From positions 1-38,169 of the IMG/VR virus record IMGVR_UViG_3300042520_001788: a stretch of 38,169 nucleotides of DNA; one strand, written 5' to 3'. Shown here one piece after another: positions 5,224-11,446 of the stretch. Made by a program: the position numbers and the translations under genes. Source of the stretch: a virus. The stretch's first letter is position 1. The number at the start of each line of letters is the position of its first letter. Under the pieces are notes generated by a model. That model did not search any database. It worked only from the letters and a program-made list of their open reading frames with translations, and was not told where the DNA came from.

Positions 5224-6063
5224 TTATAACCCACAAGATCCTGAATCGCATGAATTAAAATCATCATCAAATAGATCTATCTGCAACCTATGCTTTTTTA
5301 TTTGAGCGTAAGATAATTCTGATTTAAACTGGTTTCCAGTTCTATCCTCTTGTTTAATGAACCAATCAAACTTTTCAGGGCATTTAGCACTCATGTGTTT
5401 TAGCAGCATTGGATTTCTGTGAAAACAGCCAATGCAGTTGTTCATGTACGCAAATCTAACAGGCTTGTCTTTCCAATATTCCTCCACATTGTCTTTATGA
5501 ATATTATTTTCAATCAAAGGAAATTTAGCGTATCTATATGGAAATACCTCCCATTTATTTTTACCATCTTTTCTTTTTTGAATAGTAGCCTTGTAAGTTT
5601 CTATTCCGTCCTCTCCTGCCTTTGCTAACATACGAGACGCTCTGTCCATTTCATTAGCTCTGAATCCTATTCTCATTTCTACTGGAAGTTCAGTGTGTTT
5701 TTTAAGGTAATGAAAGATAGGATCCGTCTTCATCTTTGTCGTGCAAAAACGAGTCATAATATTTGGCAAGTACATAGATTTTTTGTCTATTACATCTTCA
5801 AAGGCATCACCTGTAACCCATGTTATTTCAGATCCTATGAATTGTTCTAAATCAAGCATTGTGTAAATAATATCATCCATTTCTAAGGTGCCAATAAACT
5901 CAACACCTATTTTTTCGGATATTATTTTTCTTATGTTTTCATCTGGAAATATGCAACTTTTATCATTAGTTCTAACTAAAGAAAATATGTTATAATCCGC
6001 AGGGTAATTGGCAGCCATATAAGATGATGTTTTACCACCACTTAGGCTATTAACTGTTTTCAT
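5224..6063 (-). CDS. PP-loop enzyme of the PAPS-reductase family (279 aa)
   Basis: The PP-loop SGGKTSS at residues 8-14 binds the pyrophosphate of ATP or PAPS in adenine-nucleotide alpha-hydrolases. I start at Met 6063 (MKTVNSLSGGKTSS) because it is preceded by a TAACACACACACAA leader and the longer frame to 6117 only reads through the previous gene in another frame. Cysteines at 107 (RFCTTKMK), 210/213 (CIGC), 228, 272 and 277 could bind an Fe-S cluster or metal. Phage PAPS-reductase-like proteins are often linked to DNA or tRNA thiolation or other nucleotide modification rather than sulphate assimilation; no partner dnd genes are seen here. Crass-like phages often carry a gene of this family. 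Confidence 0.8.
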   Translation of the reverse strand: MKTVNSLSGGKTSSYMAANYPADYNIFSLVRTNDKSCIFPDENIRKIISEKIGVEFIGTLEMDDIIYTMLDLEQFIGSEITWVTGDAFEDVIDKKSMYLPNIMTRFCTTKMKTDPIFHYLKKHTELPVEMRIGFRANEMDRASRMLAKAGEDGIETYKATIQKRKDGKNKWEVFPYRYAKFPLIENNIHKDNVEEYWKDKPVRFAYMNNCIGCFHRNPMLLKHMSAKCPEKFDWFIKQEDRTGNQFKSELSYAQIKKHRLQIDLFDDDFNSCDSGSCGL

Positions 6064-6077
6064 TTGTGTGTGTGTTA
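6064..6077 (-). promoter_or_regulatory. ACACAC leader motif before the PP-loop gene
   Basis: Minus-strand TAACACACACACAA lies between the stop of the 48-aa gene and the ATG at 6063. It helps fix the start of the PP-loop gene. Confidence 0.4.
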
Positions 6078-6079
6078 TT

Positions 6080-6226
6080 TTACGATCCGCAGTAGAGGCA
6101 TCCCTCCTCATCATCATTATTTTGATTTAAGGAGGTGCGAATAGCCTCCATTTCTACCTGTGCATCCGTCCAGTCAGGGTGCATATTCTTAATTAAGTGT
6201 TTTAAAAAAAGCAAGTTATTTTCCAT
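6080..6226 (-). CDS. Small acidic protein with C-terminal CxxC (48 aa)
   Basis: A 48-codon frame from ATG 6226 starts MENNLLFLKHLIKNMHPDWTD and ends CLYCGS. The CxxC at the end after an acidic NNDDEEG stretch suggests metal or redox chemistry, perhaps with the Cys-rich PP-loop protein encoded next. It begins inside the last codons of the upstream 30-aa frame. No family is recognised. Confidence 0.6.
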   Translation of the reverse strand: MENNLLFLKHLIKNMHPDWTDAQVEMEAIRTSLNQNNDDEEGCLYCGS

Positions 6227-6308
6227 ATTTTTTATCTTCTTCGTATTCGTAATCCATTAAAGTGACAATAACAGGAGTGTAAGTCTCTGTTTCTTCATTG
6301 TATGTCAT
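6216..6308 (-). CDS. Micro-protein, very acidic (30 aa)
   Basis: A 30-codon frame from ATG 6308 to TAA 6216 (MTYNEETETYTPVIVTLMDY and an EYEEDKKYGK tail). It overlaps the upstream gene by 14 nt and the downstream by 11 nt. Support is the exact tiling between genes and plausible composition; it could be spurious. Confidence 0.45.
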   Translation of the reverse strand: MTYNEETETYTPVIVTLMDYEYEEDKKYGK

Positions 6309-6534
6309 CCATAGCTCTTCGTAGGTAGACGGCAAGGTCGAGGGCTTCTTCATAGGCTTCTTTTATCCAATCTTTCAAAATTAGATCTTTTCTGTCAACC
6401 GTGGTCCCATATTCTTTCAAACCTTTTTCTTCTCTTTTACGAAGATCTGCAATTACACTTTCAAGAGTATTTGAACTATTTTCATCCTTATAATTGTACT
6501 TGATTTTGCTTATAGTGGTTTTACTCTGCTCCAT
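6295..6534 (-). CDS. MazG-like helical protein, putative NTP pyrophosphohydrolase relative (79 aa)
   Basis: I start at Met 6534 (MEQSKTTISKIK), which overlaps the upstream stop by 14 nt; the frame to 6555 adds only MLNTTRH. The segment REEKGLKEYGTTVDRKDL followed by WIKEAYEEALDLAVYLRRAM is a well-known phage pattern: K-x-Y-G, then W-x-x-x-A-x-E-E-x-x-D-x-x-x-Y-L. It belongs, as far as I recognise it, to the all-alpha NTP-PPase (MazG/dUTPase-2-like) superfamily. The EExxD motif is present but a second acidic helix is not obvious, so catalysis is uncertain. Confidence 0.65.
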   Translation of the reverse strand: MEQSKTTISKIKYNYKDENSSNTLESVIADLRKREEKGLKEYGTTVDRKDLILKDWIKEAYEEALDLAVYLRRAMDDIQ

Positions 6535-6757
6535 GTGTCTCGTAGTGTTTAACAATTATATCTTCAACGAATTGTTTTTTTATTTCACTCCAGCTACCCC
6601 AATTTGTTTCGCTTGAAGATGGGTGAGCATCTACTGCATATGCTGTTCCTGCAAAGTTCACGATCTTAGTTAGAACGTATGTGTACTTCATGTCTAAGGT
6701 AACCTCACCGTTAAAAGTGTAAACGGTTTGATGCGGTTTGTCAATTGTAATTTCCAT
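6521..6757 (-). CDS. Hypothetical protein (78 aa)
   Basis: Not recognised. The N-terminal half (MEITIDKPHQTVYTFNGEVT) looks like a beta hairpin-rich small domain and the C-terminal half is a helix (KKQFVEDIIVKHYETHG). It sits between the DnaA-domain-like and MazG-like genes and its stop overlaps the next start by 14 nt, so it is part of the same transcript. No catalytic motif is visible. Confidence 0.65.
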   Translation of the reverse strand: MEITIDKPHQTVYTFNGEVTLDMKYTYVLTKIVNFAGTAYAVDAHPSSSETNWGSWSEIKKQFVEDIIVKHYETHGAE

Positions 6758-6764
6758 ATTTTTT

Positions 6765-7277
6765 TTATTCTTGAATTTTTAATTTATAAAGTAACTCTTT
6801 GTACGCTACTCGCGGTTGTGAGTATCCATGCTCTTCCATTTTCTCAACAAAGTATTGAACTAACATTCTATCTTTCCATGATGTCTCAACACAATCTTGA
6901 AATTCGTTAATGCCATATAATACTGTAGCATAGTGCTTATTGTCAAACTCTTCACCAACACCAGTTAGTGTAATAGGAAGTGTTTTATACATCATCCACA
7001 TCACCATTTGACGATAGGCAACATTTTCTCTCTTTCTATTCTTTTCTCCTGTTGCGTTGTAAACTTTCATAGCCAAATCTTTCATGAGGTCTATATAGTT
7101 TCTCATGTTAGTGCCTATAGCAACATTGTGAATTACATGGTTAAACTTGTCAGCCTCTTCTTTCAGGTGAGGCACGTAAAGAATTAGATCGTTAATGAAT
7201 CTTTCCTTCCTTTCATTCGGCACATATTCTAGTATGTCTCCAAATTGAATTTTCTTTTGTTCTTTTTCTGTTGTCAT
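6765..7277 (-). CDS. DnaA domain IV-like DNA-binding protein without ATPase (170 aa)
   Basis: Residues 81-127 follow the DNA-binding domain IV of DnaA: RKRENVAYRQMVMWMMYK aligns with the basic loop and helix of DnaA (R-x-R-x-V-x-x-R-Q-x-x-M), and GVGEEFDNKHYATVLYGI aligns with its signature helix-turn-helix (IGxxFGxRDHTTVLHAC). The N-terminal 80 residues are helical and carry no Walker A or B, so the AAA+ module is absent. A stand-alone domain IV can bind DnaA boxes or phage origin repeats. It may serve as origin-binding protein, or compete with or recruit host DnaA. It lies in the replication operon between the primase-helicase and nucleotide genes. Confidence 0.7.
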   Translation of the reverse strand: MTTEKEQKKIQFGDILEYVPNERKERFINDLILYVPHLKEEADKFNHVIHNVAIGTNMRNYIDLMKDLAMKVYNATGEKNRKRENVAYRQMVMWMMYKTLPITLTGVGEEFDNKHYATVLYGINEFQDCVETSWKDRMLVQYFVEKMEEHGYSQPRVAYKELLYKLKIQE

Positions 7278-7284
7278 TTGTTTT

Positions 7285-7707
7285 TTATTGATTTATCTTG
7301 TTAAACATTTCCTTCACATGATCTATTGAGTGATTTTGAATAAAATCCCAGTAGACAAATTTGTATAGATTATGTAAATATTTTTCCTGGTACTTTTTTG
7401 AACCATTTGGCTTTCCGAGACCAAGCTCTTTGCAAGTTCGATTACTTGCATTTGTTTTGATTTTCTCATTTACTTCTTTAGGTATTAAATTATTCTTTCG
7501 CAAATATCTAACATTTTTCTCACAAAATGCAAATAAAACTTCAATTATTTCTACATATTTTTTATCAACACAGATATGAACAGCTTCTATATTTTCGTAA
7601 AACGCTTCTTTTGAGCCGATTAGCTCTCCATTTTTATATGATGTTATTGCCACTTGTCTGAGTCCGTACTGGAAAGTTGGATCAGAATGGTATGTCTTCG
7701 TTTCCAT
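7285..7707 (-). CDS. Hypothetical protein in the replication operon (140 aa)
   Basis: Not recognised. I start at Met 7707 (METKTYHSDPTF), which overlaps the end of the primase-helicase by 26 nt; longer alternatives at 7719 or 7737 are possible. The sequence is mixed alpha/beta with many Lys, Asn and Tyr; a segment around TNASNRTCKELGLGKPNGSKKYQ could be a basic nucleic-acid-binding region. Position between helicase and DnaA-like genes suggests replication or DNA metabolism. Confidence 0.65.
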   Translation of the reverse strand: METKTYHSDPTFQYGLRQVAITSYKNGELIGSKEAFYENIEAVHICVDKKYVEIIEVLFAFCEKNVRYLRKNNLIPKEVNEKIKTNASNRTCKELGLGKPNGSKKYQEKYLHNLYKFVYWDFIQNHSIDHVKEMFNKINQ

Positions 7708-9430
7708 AAACCTCTTCATTTTTTTGTTCGTAATCATTTATTGGACTAAACCTTTCCTCGCTTCCGATCTCAGTGAAACGCTTGCACTTTACATCATATA
7801 CGAATCTAACTTCTCCAACTCTTCCCACAAAAGACCACCTGATTTTCTGAATGTGGACCTGTGTTTCTCCAGTTGCGTAATCTCGATAGACCACAAAACC
7901 ATTGTCACATTTGTTGAAGAAATGTGCTGAACCTGCAATGTCGTAGAGAGTAGGGACAACATATGCTCCATTCTCTTTTCTAATTTTAGTCGGATGTGCG
8001 ACAAGGAAAACGTGTACTCCATAACGATCTTTGAATCTTTTTACTTTTGTTAATGCCTCTGATATATATTGTGTTTCGCTCATCCCCTTTGGGACTTGAT
8101 GTTCTACGTAATTCCACGGATCTATTACAAGGCAATTGATTCCGTTTCTCTTCACAAGTTCGGCAGCCTTATCGAGAATGCCATCAATAGTCACATCCAT
8201 CTCATCTATCTTCATGAAGAAGAACATATCCTCCACAAACTCACGGGCAACATCAACCTCCTTCTCAGTCATCTTGTTTATCGGATTGTAGGAGAAAAAG
8301 GATTTGCCTATGAATAGTTCTGCTAACTCGGTGAATAGGATCTCTGTCGGTTGTTTCTCTGGAGAGAACATGGCTATCTTCCACGAGTGTTTTGCTGCAA
8401 GACGGACAATGATATTACTTAGAAATGTAGACTTACCTGCGTTGGGCGTGCCTGTAATTATCGTAAACTCAGAACCTCTAAATGAGATGTGATCATCAAG
8501 CATTGGATATCCAGCCTTAAGTCCTGTAGGAAAACCGTTGAGGTATATATCATTGATCTTATCTCTAACATCATTTACCTTTTCAATTCCCTCTATCGGG
8601 ATCTGATAAGCCTCAGCGATTACCTTATTCAACATCTCAGAACCGTAGGCGAGAAGTATCTCATTGGCATCCTTACATCCATCGATAGAATTTACATACC
8701 ATATCCTCTCTCTTCCAAGTCTCCTTGTCAACTCCTCTCGAAGAGAAAGTCCTGCTGAATCATTATCTGTAAAAATTATGATTTTTTCCTTGTCAGCAAA
8801 CTCATCAATACAGTTATCCAAGTATTTAAGATTCTGATTACCCTTAGAGGCTCCATTTGGGACGCTTACGACAGGGTAGATTCCACTTTCGTGCATTGAG
8901 AGGCAGTCCATTTCACCTTCAACGATTACACACCATTTATAGCCCTCTAATGAGGTCAGATTGTACATGATCAATTCTGCTCCAGAAACCATTCTGAAAT
9001 TCTTCTCTGCATCACGGTACTTTACGTTGACTAAAGTGTCGTTTTTGAAGTAATTGAAGCAGATAGCATTTCGGCTCTTCTGTACCTGAGGGAAGAACTG
9101 TTCCTCCTCTGTAACTTTAAATTGGAGCAGAGTGTTATTTGATATACCTCTCGACTCAAACCAAGAGACAACCTTATCACTCACCTTCTGCAATCGAGAA
9201 ACAGGTCTCACGTATTCCACTTTCCTCTCATTAACATTTACACTCTTGCCATCTGAGGCCGAGCATGATGGGTAGTGGCACTTGTACACTCCCATCTCCA
9301 CGTTAACGGAGAGACTCTTGTCCTTCTTGTTTGATCTCCCTTCGACACAGAACGGGCAGTTAACCTTCTGTTGTCCTGAGATGTCCTTGCACTTAATTCC
9401 TAGTGCTGTTATTTTTTGGTAGTTGCTCAT
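7682..9430 (-). CDS. Bifunctional primase-helicase, T7 gp4/Twinkle type (582 aa)
   Basis: All modules are visible in order. A zinc-binding domain has Cys25, Cys28 (CPFC), Cys51 and Cys56 (CHYPSC). A TOPRIM fold has the acidic EGE at 171-173 and DND at 222-224. A DnaB/RecA-like helicase has Walker A GTPNAGKST (327-335) and Walker B CLVID (433-437), then VAHPTK and a later basic finger. The enzyme makes RNA primers and unwinds the replication fork as a hexameric 5'-3' helicase. Its ATG overlaps the upstream initiator-like gene (ATGA). Length is close to T7 gp4 (566 aa). DnaB-type helicases occur in crass-like phages; fusion with primase is the T7/Twinkle arrangement. Confidence 0.9.
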   Translation of the reverse strand: MSNYQKITALGIKCKDISGQQKVNCPFCVEGRSNKKDKSLSVNVEMGVYKCHYPSCSASDGKSVNVNERKVEYVRPVSRLQKVSDKVVSWFESRGISNNTLLQFKVTEEEQFFPQVQKSRNAICFNYFKNDTLVNVKYRDAEKNFRMVSGAELIMYNLTSLEGYKWCVIVEGEMDCLSMHESGIYPVVSVPNGASKGNQNLKYLDNCIDEFADKEKIIIFTDNDSAGLSLREELTRRLGRERIWYVNSIDGCKDANEILLAYGSEMLNKVIAEAYQIPIEGIEKVNDVRDKINDIYLNGFPTGLKAGYPMLDDHISFRGSEFTIITGTPNAGKSTFLSNIIVRLAAKHSWKIAMFSPEKQPTEILFTELAELFIGKSFFSYNPINKMTEKEVDVAREFVEDMFFFMKIDEMDVTIDGILDKAAELVKRNGINCLVIDPWNYVEHQVPKGMSETQYISEALTKVKRFKDRYGVHVFLVAHPTKIRKENGAYVVPTLYDIAGSAHFFNKCDNGFVVYRDYATGETQVHIQKIRWSFVGRVGEVRFVYDVKCKRFTEIGSEERFSPINDYEQKNEEVYGNEDIPF

Positions 9431-10164
9431 ATTTTCTTGAAGTATCCTGGTTCTGCTCTGTCTATTTCTTGTTGTGTTTTTAAATGTGTTCCTCCGAATA
9501 TGTCCCTAACCTTAATCTTCCCCTCCTGAATCTTGTATTGATCCTTAAACCAATTGTTCCTCATCTTACTCTTCCAGTTTAAGACTTTGTTGCCGTAACT
9601 ATCCGTCCACCCTAAATCAACATAGTACCCATAACATTTGATTGCCGTTTCCTCGTTATAACCATGCTCTTTGAAGAATACCTTTACTTCTTCTTCAGTT
9701 GGCGGCACAAAACTTTTCTTCTTCGATTTTGCCAATATATTATTTGTATTTGTATTAACTTCTGTATTTGTATTAATACTCTGTCTTTGTATAGGCATAC
9801 TTTGACCGAGGTCGGCAAACACCGATGTCGGCTTTTCCCGAGTGTCGGAATCTTCTAATATCGGATCCTCATAAACAACGTGATTCCACCCTTTAAAGAC
9901 TTTTGTCTTGACATCAATAACCTTAACTGATATTATATAACCTTTATCCTGTAAGTTTTTAAAAACACGGTCAATAGTGCCTTTAGAATCTGGCATATTT
10001 TCATGCAGCTTGGATTTATATAATATCCAATCTTCTGGTAAAGAAAGAAGGTAGACAAGAAGACCTCTCTCCTCTATTGTTAAATTTTTTGATCTAAGAA
10101 CATCATTCTTGACCATAGTAAAATCTCTTACTGATTTTGCTCTTACAATTTGTCCTGTGTTCAT
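9427..10164 (-). CDS. Winged-helix replication initiator/loader-like protein (245 aa)
   Basis: Residues 1-95 match the helix-turn-helix domain of phage and plasmid replication proteins: VRAKSVRDFTMVKNDVLRSK, then LTIEERGLLVYLLSLPEDW (typical 'L-T-x-x-E-x-x-L-L-x-Y-L' helix) and SKGTIDRVFKNLQDKGYI as recognition helix and wing. The C-terminus (PPTEEEVKVFF, W-T-D-S-Y-G-N-K-V-L-N-W-K) resembles DnaT/DnaD-like primosome segments found in many phages. Being encoded directly before and overlapping the primase-helicase, it probably loads that helicase at the origin. It is preceded by a structured leader and promoter. Confidence 0.75.
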   Translation of the reverse strand: MNTGQIVRAKSVRDFTMVKNDVLRSKNLTIEERGLLVYLLSLPEDWILYKSKLHENMPDSKGTIDRVFKNLQDKGYIISVKVIDVKTKVFKGWNHVVYEDPILEDSDTREKPTSVFADLGQSMPIQRQSINTNTEVNTNTNNILAKSKKKSFVPPTEEEVKVFFKEHGYNEETAIKCYGYYVDLGWTDSYGNKVLNWKSKMRNNWFKDQYKIQEGKIKVRDIFGGTHLKTQQEIDRAEPGYFKKI

Positions 10165-10268
10165 AATGTGAAAAAAAATGCCCCGAAGAATGGGGAGGTA
10201 GCAGTCTCACACCATTCAACAGGGCTAATATTTTTATGTTTTTTGATCCGCTGCTACTCGAATCGTAA
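10165..10268 (-). promoter_or_regulatory. Structured 5' leader of the replication operon (attenuator candidate)
   Basis: Transcripts from the promoter at 10270-10300 would carry about 100 nt of leader. It can fold as a 7-bp stem GTAGCAG/CTGCTAC (10251-10257 with 10198-10204) enclosing about 46 nt with an A-rich loop, immediately followed by a CCCC-N7-GGGG hairpin and eight U. This layout (sensor-like stem followed by terminator, just before the first gene) is that of an attenuator or protein-responsive leader. I do not recognise a known riboswitch class. Confidence 0.45.
10171..10195 (-). terminator. Terminator-like hairpin inside the leader
   Basis: Minus-strand CCCC (10195-10192), 7-nt loop, GGGG (10184-10181), then CA and eight T (10178-10171). 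The stem is only 4 bp, so termination may be partial, as expected for an attenuator. Confidence 0.45.
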
Positions 10269-10269
10269 A

Positions 10270-10300
10270 CAAAGATAATAAGTTTTACGCTGCTCTCCAA
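10270..10300 (-). promoter_or_regulatory. Bacteroidota-type promoter of the replication operon
   Basis: Minus-strand TTG (10300-10298), 20-nt spacer, TATCTTTG (10277-10270). It overlaps the last codons of the 72-aa gene and drives the leader before the initiator-like gene. Confidence 0.7.
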
Positions 10301-10503
10301 ATACGAACACCGCCATCCATAGTTCTTGCGGTTAACTCGTAGTTTCTTTTCTTCTTTTGGTAGAACAATTTAGCTAAGTACTTTGAGGTCTCTCCTTTTA
10401 CAAAGAAAGAATCTCCAACTTCTAATTCTGGCAAGATGTATTCAGTCTTGCGTCCTCTTCCACTACTATCTGGGATCGGAATGTTTTTGTCAATGTGTAA
10501 CAT
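10285..10503 (-). CDS. Conserved small phage protein, 'IPIP...GVRIWR' family (72 aa)
   Basis: The N-terminal KNIPIPDSSGRGRKTEY, the central LELEVGDSFFV (here PELEVGDSFFVKG) and the C-terminal DGGVRIWRA are marks of a small protein family found in phages of many hosts (I believe DUF7303; from memory). The conserved basic and aromatic residues suggest nucleic-acid binding, but function is unknown. It is the first leftward gene from the divergent region, with promoter at 10536-10568 and an AAAAACACACACA leader. Confidence 0.75.
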   Translation of the reverse strand: MLHIDKNIPIPDSSGRGRKTEYILPELEVGDSFFVKGETSKYLAKLFYQKKKRNYELTARTMDGGVRIWRAA

Positions 10504-10515
10504 GGTTTTTTATTA

Positions 10516-10528
10516 TGTGTGTGTTTTT
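10516..10528 (-). promoter_or_regulatory. ACACAC leader motif before the 72-aa gene
   Basis: Minus-strand AAAAACACACACA lies between the promoter and the ATG at 10503. Confidence 0.4.
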
Positions 10529-10535
10529 ACTTTTG

Positions 10536-10568
10536 CAAATGTAATGACATTCTTACAAATATTACAAA
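10536..10568 (-). promoter_or_regulatory. Leftward divergent promoter
   Basis: Minus-strand TTTG (10568-10565), 21-nt spacer, TACATTTG (10543-10536). Confidence 0.6.
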
Positions 10569-10644
10569 TAAATTTTAATAACAAGTTAACCTCTGTTTGT
10601 TGAAAACTATTAAAACCATTCCTTTATATTCTAAACTTTATTGT

Positions 10645-10652
10645 TAAATTTG
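10645..10652 (+). promoter_or_regulatory. Rightward divergent -7 element
   Basis: TAAATTTG lies 19 nt before the ATG at 10672. A TTTA at 10623-10626 is the nearest thing to a -33 element, so the match is partial. Confidence 0.5.
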
Positions 10653-10671
10653 CAAAACAAAATTACATAAA

Positions 10672-11016
10672 ATGAATATTAAAGGAAAAATCAAATCGGT
10701 AGGTAACACCGAACAGAAGAGTGCCAAATTTGCTGTTAGAACATTTGTTCTTGAGATTGAGGGTAAATACCCTGAGATTATTGAGTTTCAACTTATAAAC
10801 AATAATACGTTTATTATTGATACGTATAAAGTTGGAGATGAGATTGATGTTCATTTCAATCTAAAAGGGAGAGAGCATAACGGTAGAGTATATAATTCTC
10901 TTCAGGCATGGAAGATTGAGGGAGAACCTAAATCAAACAATAATGAGTCAGCATCAACAGAAAACGCCCCCCAGACCACAAACCAAAATAAAGACGAGAG
11001 CGACCTTCCGTTCTAA
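10672..11016 (+). CDS. SSB-like OB-fold protein, DUF3127 type (114 aa)
   Basis: The protein follows the DUF3127 layout known from Bacteroidota: MNIKGKIKSVGNTEQKSAKFAVRTFVLEIE, then YPEIIEFQL, then KVGDEIDVHFNLKGREHNGRVYNSLQAWKIE, i.e. the five strands of an OB-fold. A long polar Asn/Gln/Ser linker follows and the protein ends DESDLPF, like the acidic C-terminal tip of SSB that recruits replication partners. It therefore most likely coats single-stranded DNA at the phage fork and docks other proteins by its tip. It is monocistronic: own -7 box, then a strong terminator straight after the stop. Confidence 0.85.
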   Translation: MNIKGKIKSVGNTEQKSAKFAVRTFVLEIEGKYPEIIEFQLINNNTFIIDTYKVGDEIDVHFNLKGREHNGRVYNSLQAWKIEGEPKSNNNESASTENAPQTTNQNKDESDLPF

Positions 11017-11024
11017 GTCAAAAA

Positions 11025-11053
11025 GAAAGTCCCCCTACTTAAGGGGGATTTTT
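11025..11053 (+). terminator. Rho-independent terminator after the SSB-like gene
   Basis: Stem TCCCCCT/AGGGGGA (11030-11036 with 11042-11048) with a 5-nt loop and flanking A/T pairs, followed by a T run. Confidence 0.85.
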
Positions 11054-11054
11054 G

Positions 11055-11062
11055 TATTTTTG
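11055..11062 (+). promoter_or_regulatory. TAnnTTTG -7 element for the 114-aa gene
   Basis: TATTTTTG directly follows the terminator and lies 15 nt before the ATG at 11078. No TTG at -33 because the terminator stem occupies that place. Confidence 0.4.
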
Positions 11063-11077
11063 GATAAAATAAAATCT

Positions 11078-11422
11078 ATGTTTTTCAAATCCAAAAAGAA
11101 AAAAGAAGAGGAATCTGCACCATTACCTGTTCTGTGTAGCACGTACTGTGTAGTCTGGAATAGCGAAGAAGAAATAGAAAACAATCCAAGTCAGGGTTTG
11201 TACACTGACTTTGTTCCTATTATTTTTGACGTAACTAAGGTTACTGCAATACAAGCGGATGTTGAGTTTAGAAACGATGGATCGGCATCAATAGGATCTA
11301 GAACATTAATATATTTAATAGGTTCTAACGAGCCTTTAATAATTGACTGCCCATATAAAACATTTGTGGAGTCATTCACTTTATTGAAATCAAACGAGGC
11401 TTACAACAATACTAAGGTGTAG
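11078..11422 (+). CDS. Hypothetical protein with Lys-rich N-terminus (114 aa)
   Basis: Not recognised. I place the start at ATG 11078 (MFFKSKKKKEEESAPLPVLC) because the frame upstream to 10916 would run through the terminator and the SSB-like gene in another frame. After the basic/acidic N-terminal 15 residues the protein looks beta-rich (VTKVTAIQADVEF, RTLIYLIGSNEPLIIDCPYKTFVE). The last part resembles a small PH- or LytTR-like beta domain but no family is claimed. It lies 24 nt upstream of the metallophosphoesterase. Confidence 0.65.
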   Translation: MFFKSKKKKEEESAPLPVLCSTYCVVWNSEEEIENNPSQGLYTDFVPIIFDVTKVTAIQADVEFRNDGSASIGSRTLIYLIGSNEPLIIDCPYKTFVESFTLLKSNEAYNNTKV

Positions 11423-11446
11423 TTTTAAAATATTTATACCAGCTAT

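Larger units (their letters stand above)
10504..10671. other. AT-rich divergent promoter region, origin candidate
   Basis: This 168-bp gap separates the leftward replication block from the rightward SSB/virion block. It is strongly AT-rich, carries -7 boxes facing both ways and an ACACAC leader motif. Its place next to SSB-, initiator- and DnaA-IV-like genes makes it a candidate replication origin, but I find no clear DnaA boxes or iterons. Confidence 0.35.

Noticed and set aside
10103-10300. Minus-strand 65-codon frame across the leader
   Set aside because: It overlaps the first codons of the initiator-like gene, the leader hairpins and the promoter; composition is not protein-like.
10916-11077. 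Upstream extension of the 114-aa frame (to 10916)
   Set aside because: It would read through the SSB-like gene in another frame and across the strong terminator; the ATG at 11078 just after a -7 box is better.
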